Shown here one piece after another: positions 17,679-26,325 of a stretch of DNA of 64,000 nucleotides. The position numbers and the translations under genes were made by a program. The stretch lies in the NCBI RefSeq assembly GCF_000718255.1, contig NZ_JOFJ01000014.1, positions 1-64,000 on the forward strand, given 5' to 3'. The notes below the pieces were generated by a model. That model did not search any database, was not told the DNA's origin, and saw only the letters and a list, made by a program, of their open reading frames with translations. Origin of the DNA: Spirillospora albida. Lineage in GTDB: Bacteria > Actinomycetota > Actinomycetes > Streptosporangiales > Streptosporangiaceae. Within the stretch, counting starts at the first letter, position 1. Each line of letters starts with the position of its first letter.

Positions 17679-18440
17679 TCAGAAGGTGCCGCCGTCCACG
17701 ACGATCCGCTGCCCCGTGACGTAGGACGCGGCGTCCGACACCAGGAACCGGACCACGTCGGCGACCTCCCCCGGGGTGCACACGTGCCCGTACGGCGACG
17801 ACGCGTCGTGCTGCCTGATGTCGTCCAGGCCCATGGTGGCCCGGACGAGGCGGCGCCCCATGTCGGTGTCGACGATGCCCGGCGCGACGATGTTGACGTG
17901 CATGCCGTGGCCGCGCTCCTCCTTCGCGAGCGTCAGCGCGAGCGCTTCCATCGCGGCCTTCCCCATGGAGTAAGGGCCGCTGAACGCCGCCATCAGGTCC
18001 GTGGCGACGCTGGACACGAACACCATGTCGCTGCGCTCGGCCCGCCTCATGAGCGGCAGCAGCGCCTGGCTGAGGTGGTGAGGGCCGAACGCGTGGACGC
18101 GCAGGACGCGCTCCAGCTCGGCCGGGTCGGTGTCGGCCACGCTGTCGCCGCGGCTGGCGATCCCGGCGCAGTGGACGAGGATGTCGCAGGCGCCGAACGC
18201 GTCCTCCACCCGGGCGGCGAGGCTCCGGCACTCGGCCAGGTCGTCGACGGACGCGCGGAACGCCCGGCCGGCCGCACCGGCCGCCTCGATGTCGGCGGCG
18301 GTCTCGGCGGCCGCCTCCTCGTCCCGGCGGTAGGCGATGCCGACCCGCGCGCCGTCCGCGGCGAGGGCGAGCGCGATGGCCCTGCCGATCCCCCGGCCAC
18401 CTCCGGTGACCAGCGCGGTACGACCGGCGAGAGAACCCAT
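17679..18440 (-). CDS. SDR-family NAD(P)-dependent oxidoreductase
   Basis: A 253-residue classical short-chain dehydrogenase. The cofactor motif T-G-G-G-R-G-I-G is at 12-19, the C-A-G motif at 91-93 and the catalytic Ser143/144, Tyr157 and Lys161 are in place. The C-terminal S-Y-V-T-G-Q-x-I-x-V-D-G-G is that of FabG-like enzymes. The ATG at 18440 follows GAAGGAG. The substrate cannot be told from sequence and no pathway genes adjoin it. Confidence 0.85.
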   Translation of the reverse strand: MGSLAGRTALVTGGGRGIGRAIALALAADGARVGIAYRRDEEAAAETAADIEAAGAAGRAFRASVDDLAECRSLAARVEDAFGACDILVHCAGIASRGDSVADTDPAELERVLRVHAFGPHHLSQALLPLMRRAERSDMVFVSSVATDLMAAFSGPYSMGKAAMEALALTLAKEERGHGMHVNIVAPGIVDTDMGRRLVRATMGLDDIRQHDASSPYGHVCTPGEVADVVRFLVSDAASYVTGQRIVVDGGTF

Positions 18441-18546
18441 GGACACTCCTTCGTCAGAGCCCGTTGCAGGCGTCCATACTGCCGTCTCCGACACCCGGAG
18501 GTAAGTGGCCCCTGACGTCACGCTCCCGAGGGAGCGGGCTCCGCGG

Positions 18547-19041
18547 TCAAACCAGGGCGCGGAGCCAGCCGGCGGCGACGTCGAGATGGTCGTCGGTCAG
18601 CCCGCGCGCAGGGTCGACGGCAACGAGGAGGTGCTCGCCCACGCCCGGCTCGGCGGCGATGTGGTCGGTGGCGTCCGGCTCGTCCTCGAACCAGACGAAC
18701 GGCCTCCGCTCCACCCATTCGGCGACGTGACGGGCCTTCCACGCCCCCAGCGAGCCGCCCTCCACACCGGGGAACCGCGGGATCGGCACGAACGGCAGCT
18801 CCGGCAGCCCGACCCTCGGAGCGATCCACTCGTTGGCGTGGTCGCACCAGTAGCTCGCCCACGCCAGTTCCGCGCCGGTCGTCTCGGCCAGCCGCACCAG
18901 CGCCGGACCGTGCTTCCTGTTCAGCCACAGCCGGAACGTCACGCCGTTCGGCGAGCATCTGTGCCGGCGGAAACCCCGGTGGGGCCGCTCGAAGGGATTC
19001 AGCACGCCGTCGACGTCGAGCAGGATGAGAGGCGACCCCAT
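18547..19041 (-). CDS. HAD-like hydrolase
   Basis: A small protein of about 164 residues opening I-L-L-D-V-D-G-V-L-N-P-F, the DxDG motif I of the haloacid dehalogenase superfamily (nucleophile Asp9). It is a cap-less, single-domain version seen widely as a hypothetical protein in actinomycetes. The start is uncertain: ATG at 19041 or 19059, both with weak ribosome sites. It is divergent from the PIG-L deacetylase gene. Confidence 0.7.
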   Translation of the reverse strand: MGSPLILLDVDGVLNPFERPHRGFRRHRCSPNGVTFRLWLNRKHGPALVRLAETTGAELAWASYWCDHANEWIAPRVGLPELPFVPIPRFPGVEGGSLGAWKARHVAEWVERRPFVWFEDEPDATDHIAAEPGVGEHLLVAVDPARGLTDDHLDVAAGWLRALV

Positions 19042-19147
19042 ACCGGGACCGTACGGCATGAAGGCCCCGCCGTCGAAGGGTTCGACCACCGGACCGCGAA
19101 CGTACAGTGGACGGGGTCCGATGATCATCCCCCCGGGAGTCCCGACG

Positions 19148-19960
19148 ATGCAGCGAGAACTCACTCTGATGGCGGTCCACGCCCATCCCGACGACGAGGT
19201 GCTCGGCACCGGCGGCCTGCTGGCGCGGTCCGCCGCCGAGGGGATCCGCACCGTCCTCGTCACCTGCACGAACGGGGAGCAGGGCGACGACTCGGGCGGC
19301 GTGAAGCCCGGCGAGCCCGGCCACAACGCCGCCGAGGTCGCCGAGCGCCGCCTCGCCGAGCTCCGCGAGTCCGCCGCGCTGCTCGGCATCGACCACGTCG
19401 AGCTGCTCGGCCATCAGGACTCCGGCATGGAGGGCTGGGCGACCAACGACCACCCGGAGGCGTTCGCCAACATCCCCCTGGACGTCTCGTCCGGGCGGCT
19501 GGCCGCTTTGATGGAGCGGTACCGGCCGCAGGTCGTCGTCACCTACGACGAGATCGGCGGGTACGGGCACCCCGACCACATCCAGGCGCACCGCATCGCC
19601 GTGGACGCGGCCGAGCGGACCGGCATCCCCGACAAGCTGTACTACACCGCGATCCCCCGCTCGGGGATCGGGCGGATGCTGGAGTTCGCGCGGGAGGCGG
19701 GCCTCGACCTCGGCTTCGAGCCGCCCGCCGACTTCGGCACCCCGGACGAGCTGATCAGCGCCGTCCTCGACGTGTCCGCGCACGTGGACGCCAAGCGGAA
19801 GGCCCTGGAGGCGCACGCCAGCCAGGGCGAGAACATCTTCCTGCTGCGCCTCCCCGAGGAGGTCCAGTTCATGGTGTTCTCGCAGGAGGCGTTCGTCCGC
19901 CGCTTCTCCCGCGTGGAGACCCCGGAGCACGAGGACGACCTCTTCACCGGCCTGCGCTGA
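19148..19960 (+). CDS. PIG-L/LmbE-family deacetylase, Mca/MshB-like
   Basis: A 270-residue zinc deacetylase. The first metal motif A-H-P-D-D-E is at 12-17 and the second, G-H-P-D-H-I-Q-A-H, at 140-148, with a catalytic Asp15. In actinobacteria such enzymes are MshB (mycothiol synthesis) or Mca, which cleaves mycothiol S-conjugates so that toxins can be exported as mercapturic acids. Length and general form fit that group, but the exact member is not certain. The ATG at 19148 lies behind GGGAG. Confidence 0.75.
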   Translation: MQRELTLMAVHAHPDDEVLGTGGLLARSAAEGIRTVLVTCTNGEQGDDSGGVKPGEPGHNAAEVAERRLAELRESAALLGIDHVELLGHQDSGMEGWATNDHPEAFANIPLDVSSGRLAALMERYRPQVVVTYDEIGGYGHPDHIQAHRIAVDAAERTGIPDKLYYTAIPRSGIGRMLEFAREAGLDLGFEPPADFGTPDELISAVLDVSAHVDAKRKALEAHASQGENIFLLRLPEEVQFMVFSQEAFVRRFSRVETPEHEDDLFTGLR

Positions 19961-20047
19961 GGGGCCGGGGCGGCCGGGCGGCCCACCGGGAGCCCGGCCG
20001 TGTCGCCGGCGTTCCCCGCGGCGCGCGCGGTGGCGAGCAGGCGCCGT

Positions 20048-21184
20048 TCAGCGGCGGGCGGCGCGGTATCCGTCACGGACGTCCCGGCGGAGCAGGTGGC
20101 CGAAGCCCGCGTGCTCCAGGCGGTGGACGAGCGCGGCCTCGGTGACGCCGAGCGCGGCGGCGGTCGCGTCCAGGCGCCAGTCGTGGGCGGCGAGGCGCTT
20201 GAGCAGGTGGCCGCGGCGCACCTGCGCGTCGGAGAGCCGGAACGTCTTCAGGTAGGCGACGCGTCCGCGCTCGTCGGTGATCGTCTCGCCGATGTGGTTC
20301 TCGCGGCGGAGGGCGAACGACGGCAGGAACCGCGACAGCTCGAAGCCGTTCAGGGACTGGACGGTCTGGTAGGCGGCCTCGGGGTCGAACAGCTGCCCGG
20401 CCATGACCTCGTCGTGGAAGTCGGCCCACTCCCGCGCGCGGCGGACGGCGGCGGCGCGGAGGTCCCGGAGGGAGCGGATCTCCGCGTCGTCGATCGGGGC
20501 GGTGACGTTCCCCGCGGGCGCGCCGAGCAGGCCGTAGGTGTAGATCAGCTCGCCGTAGAGGTCCTCGACGAGGGTGGCGTGCAGGGCGCGGTAGTCGTCG
20601 GGGTGCGGAGTGACGAAGGCGCCCGCGAGCGAGTCGGCGAGGTAGACGAGGACGCCGCACTGCCCCGGATGGATCTCGAAAATGCGGAGCGCCTCCTCCA
20701 GCCCGCCGACGCGGAAGCCGGAATATGCCTGCTCGGAGCGGGGCGACAGGCCGCGGTCGACCGCCCGGCGCGACCACTCCTCCCAGACGATCTCGGGGCC
20801 GCCGAAGTGCAGCGCGAGATAGCCCTCGACGGCGAAGTGCAGCGGCAGGAAGCGCAGCCGGTCCCCGCCCGCCTTCCGCGCCATGCGGCGGGTCGTCCGG
20901 ATCGGCATGCCCGGTACGGACGAGGTGTCCCGCTCCAGGAGGCGGGTCCCGTAGGACGCGGCGGGGGACTCCTCGCGTCCGGTCCAGGACGCCACGAACG
21001 CGTGCGGGACGAACGAGGTGTAGACGGCGCCGCCGCCGACGTCCACGACGGAGAACGGCTCCTCGTACGCCTTGCGGTGCAGCCGCAGGTGCGGGACGGG
21101 CTCGTCCCGCAGGAGGGGGACGAGGCGTACCGAGCCCCACGTCTGCCCCGTCCCGGTGCGCAGGCCGTCGAGGCGGAAGGTCAT
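20048..21184 (-). CDS. ARPP-2-like domain protein with C-terminal Fis-type HTH
   Basis: A 378-residue protein. It opens with a V-R-L-V-P-L-L-R-D-E-P-V-P-x-L-R-L-H region that I recognise as the ARPP-2 domain, named by comparative genomics for association with ADP-ribosylglycohydrolase and rhodanese-phosphatase proteins. The function is unknown. The last 50 residues (R-G-H-L-L-K-R-L ... A-A-L-G-V-T-E-A-A-L) look like a Fis/HTH_8 helix-turn-helix, which would allow DNA or RNA binding. The start ATG overlaps the stop of the TROVE-like gene (ATGA), so the two are translated together. The ARPP-2 assignment is from memory of the family, not a search. Confidence 0.55.
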   Translation of the reverse strand: MTFRLDGLRTGTGQTWGSVRLVPLLRDEPVPHLRLHRKAYEEPFSVVDVGGGAVYTSFVPHAFVASWTGREESPAASYGTRLLERDTSSVPGMPIRTTRRMARKAGGDRLRFLPLHFAVEGYLALHFGGPEIVWEEWSRRAVDRGLSPRSEQAYSGFRVGGLEEALRIFEIHPGQCGVLVYLADSLAGAFVTPHPDDYRALHATLVEDLYGELIYTYGLLGAPAGNVTAPIDDAEIRSLRDLRAAAVRRAREWADFHDEVMAGQLFDPEAAYQTVQSLNGFELSRFLPSFALRRENHIGETITDERGRVAYLKTFRLSDAQVRRGHLLKRLAAHDWRLDATAAALGVTEAALVHRLEHAGFGHLLRRDVRDGYRAARR

Positions 21185-22602
21185 GGGGTCTCCAGGAAGC
21201 GGGCGGTCTTCTCGTCGAGGTGGGCGCGCAGGTCGGCCAGGCCCGCGCGGCCCTCGGCGAAGCGCGCGAGCTCGACCAGGGACGGGAGGTCCTCGGCGTC
21301 GCGGATGCCGGCGGTCGGGACGCCCGGCGCGAGGCGGCGGACATCGAAGCCGTCGGCGTCGTACACCGGGTTGAGATGCGTGATCGCGACGCGGTGGTCC
21401 GGGTCGAGCCGGGTCCGCCAGATGCGCAGGACGTCGGCGGCGAGGCCGGGCGGGGCGTTGTCCCAGCCGTCCGAGACGATGATCAGCCGGTCGGGGGCGG
21501 TGTCGAGGGCGTCGAGGATACGCTCGCCGAGCGGCGTCGGGCCGAACGGGTAGAGCAGCGTTTCGTCGGTGCGGCCGGACGTCCAGAGCGGAACGTAGCG
21601 GCCCGGCGCCGCGAGCGCGTCCAGCAGGAAGGACGCGGCGAGCGCGACCGCGAGGGGGCGGCGGCGCTTGTGGCCCGAGCCGGACGTGGAGTGGCTGTCG
21701 TCCAGGACGGCGGTGACGGCTCCCCAGCGTCCGGCGGACGCGCCCGCGACACGGCGGGCCGCCGCCCGGAGCGCGCCGGTGAGCTCGGCGCGGCGCGCGG
21801 CGCGGTCGTCCAGCGGAAGGGACAGGACATAGGACGCGAGCCGGGTCAGCGGCATGGCCGACAGGTCGGTGCGCGGCGCGACGGCGTCGCGCGCGCTCTC
21901 CTGGTGGCGAAGGCGCTCGAGGCGGGTCATGCGGCGCTCGATCCCGGCCAGGAAGCGCTCGCGGGGAACGGCGTGCTTGGCGGCGAAGCCCTGCGCGACG
22001 GTGAACGGGAGTTCGTAGATCGCCGCCTCCTCGTAATGGGCCCGGCGCCATTTCTCGAGCACCGGCGTCTCGTACCTCTTCACCGAATGCGGGGCGAAGA
22101 GGAACGCGCCGAGCTCGCCGCCGGGCGCGAGGTGGGCGTGCCTGAGCGCGGCCTTGACGCCGCCGCGGTACTTGACGGCGTCGAACGCCGGGTCGCGGCG
22201 TCCGTCGAACCAGTCGCGGATGATCGCGCGCGTGCGGCGGTTGTTGACGCGCAGGTCGCGCAGCTCGCGGAACAGCCGGTGGACGCGCTGCTGCGGCAGC
22301 AGCTCCAGGCGCCGCGCGATCAGCCGGCCCTCGTGCCGGCGGCGGCCGGGGCCGGCGGCGCCCGCCCGTACGAGAAGGTTCCGGATGATCAGCGCGGCGT
22401 TGTGGTCGTTGATGTCGAGCGCGAGCGCGGACGCGTAGATCTCGCGGTGGCCGACGAGCATGTACTCGTGCAGGAATTCGAGCGAGAGGCGCTGCGCACC
22501 GGAGGCGTGGTGGAATTCGCGCTGCCCGGTGGAGGTGATCGCCGCGTTGACGAACATCAGCGCGTCCTCGCACGCGATCAGGTCCGCGAACGTCTCGCTC
22601 AT
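21181..22602 (-). CDS. Ro60-like TROVE/vWA-domain protein
   Basis: A 473-residue protein. The first 250 residues are helical repeats that include L-R-V-N-N-R-R-T-R-A-I and A-V-K-Y-R-G-G-V-K, resembling the RNA-binding TROVE module of Ro60/Rsr. The C-terminal part is a von Willebrand A domain with a MIDAS site D301-x-S303-x-S305 and a later I-I-V-S-D-G-W-D. Ro-type proteins bind Y RNAs and misfolded RNA and act in RNA quality control. The TROVE similarity is weaker than that of the vWA part. The ATG at 22602 follows GAGGG. It is the first gene of a two-gene operon with the ARPP-2-like gene. Confidence 0.65.
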   Translation of the reverse strand: MSETFADLIACEDALMFVNAAITSTGQREFHHASGAQRLSLEFLHEYMLVGHREIYASALALDINDHNAALIIRNLLVRAGAAGPGRRRHEGRLIARRLELLPQQRVHRLFRELRDLRVNNRRTRAIIRDWFDGRRDPAFDAVKYRGGVKAALRHAHLAPGGELGAFLFAPHSVKRYETPVLEKWRRAHYEEAAIYELPFTVAQGFAAKHAVPRERFLAGIERRMTRLERLRHQESARDAVAPRTDLSAMPLTRLASYVLSLPLDDRAARRAELTGALRAAARRVAGASAGRWGAVTAVLDDSHSTSGSGHKRRRPLAVALAASFLLDALAAPGRYVPLWTSGRTDETLLYPFGPTPLGERILDALDTAPDRLIIVSDGWDNAPPGLAADVLRIWRTRLDPDHRVAITHLNPVYDADGFDVRRLAPGVPTAGIRDAEDLPSLVELARFAEGRAGLADLRAHLDEKTARFLETP

Positions 22603-22772
22603 CCGGTGCCCTCGGGTCGGCGAAAAGGGGAGGGATGCCGGCCGGGGAATGGAGGAGCGACAGCGAATCATCGCGTTACATCACGTATTCCGGAAGTCGC
22701 ACCGGAGTCCCGCGGCCGGCTCCCGCACCGTAGCACCGGACGGCCGGGCATTTCCTCCCTATTCGCCCCGGG

Positions 22773-23135
22773 TCAGGAGCGGTAGGTGCCGAAGTACCAC
22801 TCGTTGCCGTCCGGGTCGCGGGCCGCGAAGTCGCGGGAGCCGTGGTCCTTGTCGGACACCTCCTGGAGGATCTCCGCTCCGGCGGTCTTCGCCCGGTCGT
22901 GCAGCCCGTCCGGGTCGTCGACGGCGACGTAGACCGACGCCCTGGGGCTGTCGGGCTTGCCGACCATGACGATGCCGGTGTCGAAGGACAGCTCGGCGTG
23001 CACGATCACGCCGTCGCCGTCCCGGTGGACCTCGCGGACGGTGAAGCCGAACGCCCGCTCCAGCCACTCCAGGGCCTTGTCCCCGTCGGCGGCGCGGATG
23101 ATCGGATAGAAGGTGCGCCGGGTCTCGTCTGCCAT
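22773..23135 (-). CDS. VOC/glyoxalase-superfamily protein
   Basis: A 120-residue single VOC-fold domain with the usual two beta-alpha-beta halves. It begins R-x-F-Y-P-I-I-R-A and ends D-P-D-G-N-E-W-Y-F-G, the pattern of PhnB-like proteins. The ATG at 23135 stands behind GAGGAGGAC. The substrate is unknown; such proteins are metalloenzymes or antibiotic-binding proteins. Confidence 0.8.
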   Translation of the reverse strand: MADETRRTFYPIIRAADGDKALEWLERAFGFTVREVHRDGDGVIVHAELSFDTGIVMVGKPDSPRASVYVAVDDPDGLHDRAKTAGAEILQEVSDKDHGSRDFAARDPDGNEWYFGTYRS

Positions 23136-23208
23136 GTCGTCCTCCTCTGTCGGTCGTGGCATGCCCAGTCTGGGGCGCGGCACGGCGCGCGGTCTTGGAC
23201 GAATGTGC

Positions 23209-23841
23209 TCAGCGGCGGGCGGCGTCGCGCTCGGCGGCGAGGCGGCGCGTCTCGGGCGAGACGGGCGCCCCGAGGATCGCCGCGACGACGTCGACGAGGT
23301 AGCTGGTGAAGAGGCGGTCGTCGGTGCGGGGGCCGGAGCGGGCGCGGCGGGCCAGCTCGATCGAGGCGTACAGGATGGCGGTGAAGCGGCGGTGCAGGCG
23401 CGCCGCGTCCGCCTCGAGGAGCGGCTCGACCAGGGTGCGCCAGCGGCAGAGGCTGTCGGACGGGTCGTCCAGCACGGTGACGGGGACGAGGGGGTCGGGG
23501 CGGTTCAGGACGTCCGCCCAGATCTGCAGGTACGCCCGCCCGGACGGGTCGGCGAGGCGCGGCGTCATGGGCCGGATCAGCGCGGCGGCGAGCGGCCGGA
23601 TGCCCCGCTCGCCGTCCTCGTAGGCGTCGAGCAGGGCGTGCCGGCGGGATTCGATGTCCGGGGCGTGCCGGGCGAAGATCGCCCGGACGACCCCGGCGCG
23701 GTCCCCGAAGTGGTACTGGACGGCCGTGGCGTTGCGGGCGCCCGCCTCCTGCAGGATCTCGCGCAGGCTGACGGCGTCGACGCCGCGCTCGGCGTAGAGG
23801 CGCTCGGCGGCGTCCAGCAGCCGCTCCCGGGTGTCGTTCAC
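23209..23841 (-). CDS. TetR-family regulator of the adjacent acyl-CoA genes
   Basis: A 210-residue protein. The N-terminal helix-turn-helix (R-E-R-L-L-D-A-A-E-R ... N-A-T-A-V-Q-Y-H-F-G) is of the TetR type with a long ligand-binding C-terminus. The GTG start overlaps the acyl-CoA dehydrogenase stop codon by 4 bp, so it is the second gene of that operon. It probably represses its own operon and the divergent kinase through the dyad at 25195-25206, though this is inferred from position. Confidence 0.85.
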   Translation of the reverse strand: MNDTRERLLDAAERLYAERGVDAVSLREILQEAGARNATAVQYHFGDRAGVVRAIFARHAPDIESRRHALLDAYEDGERGIRPLAAALIRPMTPRLADPSGRAYLQIWADVLNRPDPLVPVTVLDDPSDSLCRWRTLVEPLLEADAARLHRRFTAILYASIELARRARSGPRTDDRLFTSYLVDVVAAILGAPVSPETRRLAAERDAARR

Positions 23842-25133
23842 TCGTTGCCGATCAGGTGCTCCAGGGCGTCGGCGTAGCGTTCGCGGGCCGCCGCGCGGCG
23901 GGTGGGCAGGTGGGCGGTGGGCCACAGGCCCTCGACGGGCTCGACGTCGCGGAGCAGCTGCCGGGCCAGCGTGATCTTGTGGACCTCGGTGGGGCCGTCC
24001 GCGATGGCGAGGGCCTGCGCCCCCATCATCATGGCGGCGAACGGCATCTCGTTCGAGACCCCGAGCGCGCCGTGCAGGTGCATCGCCCGCTGGACGACGT
24101 CGTGGTACACCTTCGGCATCGCGGCCTTGACGGCGGCGATGTCCTTGCGGACCTTGCGGTAGTCCTTGTGCCGGTCGATGAGCCAGGCGGTGCGCAGGAC
24201 GAGCAGGCGGAACTGCTCGATCTCGATCCAGCTGTCGGCGATCTTCTCGCGGGTCATCTGCATCTTGGCGAGCGCGCCGAACCTGGTCCGCCGGGAGACG
24301 GCGCGCTCGAGCATCATGTCGAACGCCACGCGGACCTGCGCGATCGTCCGCATGGCGTGGTGGATGCGGCCGCCGCCGAGCCGGGTCTGCGCGATCGCGA
24401 ACGCGCCGCCCTCCTCTCCGAGGAGGTTCTCCGCCGGGACGCGGACGTCCTCGTACCGCAGGTAGCCGTGCGACCCCTCGCGCTCCCCCGCGCCGACGCC
24501 GACGTTCCGGACGGTCGTCAGCCCGGGGGTGCCCGCCGGGACGATGAACATCGACATGCCCTCGTAGGCGGACACGTCCGGGTTCGTGACGGCCATGACG
24601 ATGAGGAACGTCGCGTGCCGGGCGTTGGAGGAGAACCACTTCTCGCCGTTGATCACCCAGCCGTCGCCGTCGCGGACGGCGCGCGTGGTGAACAGGGTCG
24701 GGTCGGCGCCGGCGTGGGGTTCGGTCATCGAGTAGGAGGACGAGATCTCGCCGTCCAGGAGGGGGCGCAGGTAGCGCTCCTTCTGTCCGGGCGTGCCGAA
24801 GTGGGCGATGATCTCGGCGTTGCCGGAGTCGGGGGCCTGGCAGCCGAACACCGTCGGCGCCCACCGGGAGCGGCCGAGGATCTCGTTCAGCAGAGCGAGC
24901 TTCACCTGTCCGTAGCCCTGGCCGCCGAGCTCGGGGCCGAGGTGGCACGCCCACAGGCCCTTGCCGCGGACCTGGTCCTGGAGGGGCCGGACGAGGGCCT
25001 TGTAGCGGGGATCCGTCCTGTCGTACGGATCACCGAGGACCAGGTCGAGGGGCTCGACCTCGTCCCGGACGAAGGCGTCCGCCCAGTCGAGGAGTTCCTG
25101 GTAGTCGGCGTCGGTCTCGAAGTCCCATGCCAT
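23838..25133 (-). CDS. acyl-CoA dehydrogenase, ACAD10/11 (LvaC)-like
   Basis: A 431-residue acyl-CoA dehydrogenase with the FAD/substrate motif Y-S-M-T-E-P-H-A-G-A-D-P and the C-terminal helical bundle. It is longer than the usual 380 residues, as are ACAD10/11-type enzymes. Those proteins, and LvaC in Pseudomonas putida, work with an APH-fold kinase to turn 4-hydroxyacyl-CoA into 2-enoyl-CoA via a phosphorylated intermediate. A matching kinase gene lies divergently 120 bp away. The specific substrate is inferred from context. Confidence 0.8.
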   Translation of the reverse strand: MAWDFETDADYQELLDWADAFVRDEVEPLDLVLGDPYDRTDPRYKALVRPLQDQVRGKGLWACHLGPELGGQGYGQVKLALLNEILGRSRWAPTVFGCQAPDSGNAEIIAHFGTPGQKERYLRPLLDGEISSSYSMTEPHAGADPTLFTTRAVRDGDGWVINGEKWFSSNARHATFLIVMAVTNPDVSAYEGMSMFIVPAGTPGLTTVRNVGVGAGEREGSHGYLRYEDVRVPAENLLGEEGGAFAIAQTRLGGGRIHHAMRTIAQVRVAFDMMLERAVSRRTRFGALAKMQMTREKIADSWIEIEQFRLLVLRTAWLIDRHKDYRKVRKDIAAVKAAMPKVYHDVVQRAMHLHGALGVSNEMPFAAMMMGAQALAIADGPTEVHKITLARQLLRDVEPVEGLWPTAHLPTRRAAARERYADALEHLIGNE

Positions 25134-25170
25134 GGGGGCCTCCCGGGATGCGGTGCGCTCCGTCCCGTTG

Positions 25171-25206
25171 ATAATCGACCTAGCTGAGTTACTAATGCAA
25201 GTGCAT
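25171..25206 (-). promoter_or_regulatory. promoter with overlapping operator for the acyl-CoA dehydrogenase-TetR operon
   Basis: On the minus strand -35 TTGCAT (25195-25200) and -10 GATTAT (25171-25176) are 18 bp apart. The -35 box lies inside a perfect dyad, ATGCA-AG-TGCAT (25195-25206). GTTACT is also repeated directly on both sides (near 25188 and 25211). A repressor bound here would block this promoter and could reach the divergent kinase gene. The TetR protein of the operon is the obvious candidate. Confidence 0.55.
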
Positions 25207-25254
25207 GACTGTTACTCTCCGGTAGACCTTCGTGCCGGAAAGGGAACCCCGCCG

Positions 25255-26319
25255 ATGCAGCCCGCTCAGATCGATCCCGCCCTGGTGGACTTCGGCGTCC
25301 TCGACCGCTGGATGGACGCCCGGGACCTGCCGGGCGGCCCCTTCGAGGACGTCCGCTCTCTGTCGGGCGGCACTCAGAACGTGCTGATCCGGTTCCGCCG
25401 GGGCGGCCGCGACTACGTGCTCCGGCGCGGCCCCCGGCACCTGCGCGCGCGGACGAACGAGGTGCTGCGCCGCGAGGCCCGCGTCCTGTCCGCGCTGGAC
25501 GGCACGGACGTGCCCGCGCCCCGCGTCATCGCCGCCTGCCCCGACGAGGACGTCATGGGCGGCGCGGTCTTCTACCTGATGACGCCGGTCGAGGGCTTCA
25601 ACGCGACGGTCTCGCTGCCCGAGCCGCACGCGGGCGACCCCGGCGTCCGGCACGCGATGGGCCTGGAGGCGGCCCGCGCGCTGTCCGCGCTGGGCGCGGT
25701 CGACCACGACGCCGTGGGCCTGGCCGGCTTCGGCAAGCCGGCGGGCTTCCTGGAGCGGCAGGTCGGCCGCTGGATGTCGGAGCTGAAGTCCTACGGCGCG
25801 CTGGACGGCTACCCCGGACCGGAGATCCCCGGCCTGGAGAAGGTCGCCGCCTGGCTGGAGGCCAACCGCCCGCGGACGTGGCGTCCCGGCATCATGCACG
25901 GCGACTACCACCTGGCGAACCTCATGTTCTCCTTCGACGGGCCGCGGGTCGCCGCCATCGTGGACTGGGAGATGTGCACGATCGGCGACCCGCTGCTCGA
26001 CCTCGGATGGCTGCTCGCGACGTGGCCCGGCGCGGGCGACGAGAGCTCGCTGCTCGCGGGCCCGTTCGGCGCCGCCGGCGGTTTCCCGGCGGGCGAGGAG
26101 CTCGTCGCCGCCTACGCCGAGCGCGCCGGCGCGGTCGAGGGCCGGGACCTGTCGTCCATCACCTGGTACGCCGTGCTGGCGTGCTTCAAGCTCGGGATCG
26201 TGCTGGAGGGGACGCACGCCCGCGCGTTCGCGGGGAAGGCCCCGAAGGAGACCGGCGACCTGCTGCACTCCATCACGCTCGGCCTGTTCCGCCGGGCCGA
26301 GGCGTTCATCGCGTCCTGA
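25255..26319 (+). CDS. APH-fold phosphotransferase, LvaA/ACAD11 kinase-like
   Basis: A 354-residue kinase-fold protein. The catalytic loop is M-H-G-D-Y-H-L-A-N-L and the metal-binding motif is I-V-D-W-E-M-C-T-I-G-D-P, the exact form seen in the kinase half of ACAD10/11 and in bacterial 4-hydroxyacyl-CoA kinases. It is not an antibiotic phosphotransferase by context: it is divergent from an acyl-CoA dehydrogenase under a shared operator. The start is ATG behind GGAAAGGG. Confidence 0.8.
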   Translation: MQPAQIDPALVDFGVLDRWMDARDLPGGPFEDVRSLSGGTQNVLIRFRRGGRDYVLRRGPRHLRARTNEVLRREARVLSALDGTDVPAPRVIAACPDEDVMGGAVFYLMTPVEGFNATVSLPEPHAGDPGVRHAMGLEAARALSALGAVDHDAVGLAGFGKPAGFLERQVGRWMSELKSYGALDGYPGPEIPGLEKVAAWLEANRPRTWRPGIMHGDYHLANLMFSFDGPRVAAIVDWEMCTIGDPLLDLGWLLATWPGAGDESSLLAGPFGAAGGFPAGEELVAAYAERAGAVEGRDLSSITWYAVLACFKLGIVLEGTHARAFAGKAPKETGDLLHSITLGLFRRAEAFIAS

Positions 26320-26325
26320 GGCGGC

